DNA of 64,000 nt. It comes from an uncultured Phaeodactylibacter sp. (GTDB lineage: Bacteria > Bacteroidota > Bacteroidia > Chitinophagales > Saprospiraceae). Location of the stretch: contig CAJXNH010000002.1 in NCBI GenBank assembly GCA_913057245.1, positions 62,001 to 126,000 of the forward strand. The letters are read 5' to 3'. Made by a program: the position numbers and the translations under genes. Below, in pieces: positions 61,079 through 64,000 of this stretch. The number at the start of each line of letters is the position of its first letter. Position 1 is the stretch's first letter. A model generated the notes under the pieces. The model made no database searches, had not been told where the DNA came from, and saw nothing but the letters and a program-made list of their open reading frames with translations.

Positions 61079-63116
61079 CTACCTGGTTTTTTCGGCGACG
61101 AGCAAAACAGCGTCAGCAGGTATCCAGCCGGGCTTGCCATTGGTCTGTACCCTGACTTTTACAGTGTCACCCGCGCTAAAGTTACGGTAGGGCAGCTCCA
61201 GCCATTCCCGGTCGCGTTCGCTCAGGCTGAAGGCTTCCCTTGCTTTTTCCTCCCCATAAGTGGTTTGGATGTGGATGCTGTCCGCCCAGGGGGCAGGCTT
61301 CATCGGCTGCGGGATGTAGTAGGCGACTTTGTAGCGCCCGCTCCGTTCCACCGGCAGTAAAAATTCAGCGGAGGCTCCTGTTACCTCATTATTCGTAATC
61401 AGGGCATACTTTTTGTAACGGCCGCCCAGGTTATGCTACTCCCAATTGCCGTTAATTATGGCCCGCCCTTCGTCCTCATTATCTGATAGGATATCGGGCA
61501 GAGTGCCGTCCAGGTAGGGGTCTTCTTCAAGCTTTTTTTGCAGTTTTGGAATGTCGATTTCCTGTACGCTGCTGCGTTGATCGATAGCCATCGAGGCGGC
61601 CACAGCTGCTGTTTGGGCCAGTACCATAAAGACCGGCTCCATCCGGATAGAACCGTAGGCAATATGGGAGGCAGACAGGCAAACCGGGACCAACAGATTG
61701 GTACACTCCTCCTGTTTAGGGGTTAGAGCATGGTAGGCAATCGGGTAGGGAGGAAAGCCTCCCACCTGCACATCCCCTTCATTGCGTACCATGGCTTTGC
61801 CATTTTCATGGACCACTACGCGCTGACAATTGTGAGAATCCATGGTATAGGCAGCCATACCAATTGCACCGGGTGCAATACTGTCCCCCAGGCAATGGTG
61901 CTCGGTCATTACGTATTCGCCAATCATCCTTCGGGCTTCCCGGATGTAAAGCTTGTAGGGGAAGTAGTTGTTGTCAGTGAATTCATCTTTGGCCCAGCCC
62001 CAACTGCTCATTTCGGCCCTGATGTCGGGTGTTACTCCCGGGTCGTGGCTTAGAAAGTAGAGCAGCCCCCGAATGTACGATTCATGGTCGGCTTCAATTT
62101 CAGCCCTGCGTTCGTAGCTACCTTCGGGGTAATCGTAATTCATACCGATCATATCGGTAGATAGCGGCCCCTTATTATTGACATCCGTTTTGCATGTGCA
62201 CAATACGGAGGTAGAACCAGCCCAGCTTTTGTTGCCAACCGATACCATCTCTGGCTTGAATGACTCTTTTCAGGAGCTCATATTTAGTGGAATCGTAATC
62301 AGCAGGCCGTTCGAAAGGTACCTGATTAGTCGTGTCCTGTGTCAGGCACAGCCGGTAATTATAAGCCTGTATTTTGTCGTCTCCCGAGCCCTGTTTGGCC
62401 AGGGGCTCCTGGCTGATGCCCCAGCAAAGCCCGCTGCTGGAATCGCCTTCAATGCGGTAGGGGTCGATATGGTAGGGCTCCTCGTCATTGGGTGGGAACT
62501 GATGTTTGTCCAGCAGTTGGACACCGCTAAGGGTTTCATTATAAGTGCTGTTGGGCTCCCGTCCGGCGATATAGGAAACACCAGCCATGGCTAGTAGATC
62601 CCCCACGTAAGTGGCATCGATAAACTGACGTGCCTTTACACTACGCGTTGGAAAATCCGGTTTACTCGCATCTTCCACGGTAATTTCCTGGATTTCGGTA
62701 CCTTTTTTTCTCAGTTTAGTCAGGCGGTGTTCGTACCAGACTTCCACATTGGCCTCCCGGATATAATCCTGGAAGACTTTTTCTGCCTTGTGTGGCTCAA
62801 ACGTCCAGGCCTCCATCCGGTCGTATTCGTCTCCTAACCGGCGGTAGAAATCCCGGCTCAGCCCGGTCACGGCATACTTGTTGCCGATGTCTGTGGCGCC
62901 CAGCCCGCCGGAGCTAAGCCCTCCCAAGTGGAGGTCTGGGGAAATTAACAGTACCGTTTTACCCATTTTAGCGGCAGCATAGGCCGCAGTGACCCCTGCT
63001 GAAGAACCACCGTACACGCAGATGTCATAATCATAGGCATTGGTCTTTGCGGGCTCTTCGCAGCCAACAAAAAGAGCAAGGGAAAGTAAAAGGAGAAAAG
63101 CGATTGTTTTTGACAT
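61079..63116 (-). pseudogene. FAD-dependent oxidoreductase with golvesin-like C-terminal domain, broken by frameshift and stop
   Basis: Three pieces of one lipoprotein. Piece 1 (63116 to about 62184): SPII signal (LFVGC), Rossmann FAD site (CVYGGSSAGVTAAYAAAKMGK), then GGLSSGGLGATDIGN and FIDATYVGDLLAMAG. The frame breaks at 62184-62191; piece 2 runs from KTDVNNKGP near 62190 to a TAG at 61436-61438 (…GNWE, stop). Piece 3 continues in the same frame as piece 2 (HNLGGRYKKYALITNNEVTG … GRYKVAYYIPQP) to 61079, a golvesin/xanthan-lyase-associated domain. Between pieces 1 and 2 one copy of a doubled AAAACGGA seems lost, which would restore MQNGKTDVNN. Such proteins occur beside sulfatases in glycan loci. 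It begins 5 nt after the next sulfatase gene. Confidence 0.8.
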
Positions 63117-63121
63117 AGCAT

Positions 63122-64000
63122 TTAGTGTTTATGTCGAACGGAAGGCATTTGAGCATCCACCTCTGTCCGCCAGTTTTTAAGTTGGTTATAAAGCTGATCT
63201 TTGATTTCCGGGAGTGAGTCTGCCAAATTGTGGGATTCGCCCGGATCGTGCCCCAGATCATACAATTCAAGTGCTCCTGCCTGTTCGAGCAGTGCCTTTT
63301 GGTGCCACTCGATCAGCTTGTAGCGGCCACTTCGGACAGCACTTGCCGGGCGCATGCCGGAGCCCCGGTGGTAGTGGGGGTAATGCCAGAACAGTGGCCG
63401 GGATTCCAGGCGATCAGTCGCCCCTTTTAGCAAAGGAAGCAGGTTTTGTCCGTCCAGTTTCAGGTGGTCAACCGGGGCTTGGGATATAGCTGCCAGAGTA
63501 GGATAGAGATCAACAGAAGTCATGAATTCATCGGTCATGCTACCCTCAGCAATCTTTCCAGGCCAGCGCAAAATGAGCGGTACGCGGATGCCCCCTTCGT
63601 ACAGCCAGCCCTTGCCCGCTCTGAAAGGGGCCTGATCTGCATACGTGGACTTACCGCCGTTGTCAGAATAGAAAATCACCAGCGTCTCTTTTTCCAGCCC
63701 CAGGTCATCAAGGGTACGGAGGACTTTCCCTACACCATCATCCAGGCGCTCGGTTATGGCAGCAATCACGGGGTCTACGCCATGCCTTTCCTGCGTACTA
63801 TCTCTGGCAAAGCGCTGTACCCGCTCTGCACTTTCCATGACCGGGTCATGAATGGCATTATGACTGAGGTAGAGGAAAAAGGTGCTGTCTCGGTTGCGTC
63901 GTAAAAATTCCATTGCCCGGGTGGTAATGGTGTCTACATTATGCGGGTCAGCTTCGGCATTGGTCTCTGCCCCCGGCTTGTAGGTAATCAGTTGCTCATC
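63122..64000 (-). CDS. sulfatase, N-terminal part outside window
   Basis: The frame is open to the window edge, giving about 292 C-terminal residues; the formylglycine site is beyond the edge. Recognisable sulfatase blocks are FFLYLSHNAIHDPV, LVIFYSDNGGKSTYADQAPFRAGKGWLYEGGIRVPLILRWPGK (in pieces) and SVDLYPTLAAI. The tail has the usual HYHRGSGMRPASAVRSGRYKLIEW. It ends 5 nt before the FAD oxidoreductase start, so it heads, within this window, a sulfatase/oxidoreductase/sulfatase/xylB/xylA operon. No signal peptide can be judged. Confidence 0.9.
   Translation of the reverse strand, partial: DEQLITYKPGAETNAEADPHNVDTITTRAMEFLRRNRDSTFFLYLSHNAIHDPVMESAERVQRFARDSTQERHGVDPVIAAITERLDDGVGKVLRTLDDLGLEKETLVIFYSDNGGKSTYADQAPFRAGKGWLYEGGIRVPLILRWPGKIAEGSMTDEFMTSVDLYPTLAAISQAPVDHLKLDGQNLLPLLKGATDRLESRPLFWHYPHYHRGSGMRPASAVRSGRYKLIEWHQKALLEQAGALELYDLGHDPGESHNLADSLPEIKDQLYNQLKNWRTEVDAQMPSVRHKH

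Noticed and set aside
1..64000. Insertion sequences, phage or plasmid elements
   Set aside because: No transposase, integrase or replication protein is encoded, and no terminal inverted repeats with target duplications were noticed.

Overview
The window looks like a chromosome segment of a marine-type Bacteroidota bacterium. The evidence is a SusC/SusD pair, two proteins with type IX secretion (T9SS) C-terminal sorting domains, a membrane-anchored Reg_prop/Y_Y_Y/LuxR regulator, FG-GAP/UnbV proteins, many SPII lipoproteins, and TAnnTTTG-type -7 boxes. Polyhydroxybutyrate (PHB) genes together with a GC content judged by eye near 50-55% would fit the Saprospiria/Lewinella neighbourhood, but that placement is inference.

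Layout. (1) 1-4.5 kb: PHB synthesis, with a thiolase cut by the window edge, a phasin-like protein, a PhaE-like subunit carrying an extra helix-hairpin-helix tail, and a class III PhaC. (2) 4.7-8.5 kb: an M48-like lipid/secreted protein whose zinc motif is altered, and a large-form urocanate hydratase. (3) 8.5-17.2 kb, minus strand: a TPR lipoprotein, a small unknown protein and an UnbV/FG-GAP lipoprotein, then an SSS symporter, a DUF4434 protein and an AGE-family epimerase, probably a sugar uptake and isomerisation set. (4) 17.3-25.3 kb: photolyase, a sulfatase, purK, a small secreted protein, and ftsH-xseA-xseB. (5) 25.4-32.6 kb: an esterase, then an ECF sigma factor with a single-pass TPR membrane protein, convergent with a TPR-CHAT protease-like membrane protein, and a GT39 glycosyltransferase.

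(6) 32.9-47.9 kb: a polysaccharide utilisation locus, probably for laminarin or another beta-1,3-glucan. It holds a regulator, SusC, SusD, a surface lipoprotein with two carbohydrate-binding-like modules, a GH16 glucanase lipoprotein and a 1322-residue T9SS protein built of about 1.05-kb tandem repeats. A 22-nt-arm hairpin closes it. (7) 48-55.4 kb: an aldo/keto reductase, then a giant FG-GAP/UnbV protein with 16 cysteine-rich PKD domains and a T9SS tail, overlapping an alpha/beta hydrolase. (8) 55.8-64 kb: htpX, then a tight minus-strand operon of sulfatase (cut by the edge), FAD-dependent oxidoreductase (broken), sulfatase, xylB and xylA, suggesting use of a sulfated xylose-containing glycan.

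The most interesting items are the ECF sigma/TPR membrane protein/CHAT triad, whose predicted topologies would put the CHAT and TPR domains on the same side of the inner membrane; the PhaE-HhH fusion; the His-to-Gln M48 protein; the repeat-slippage lesion in the FAD oxidoreductase; and -7 boxes placed 22-24 nt before several start codons.
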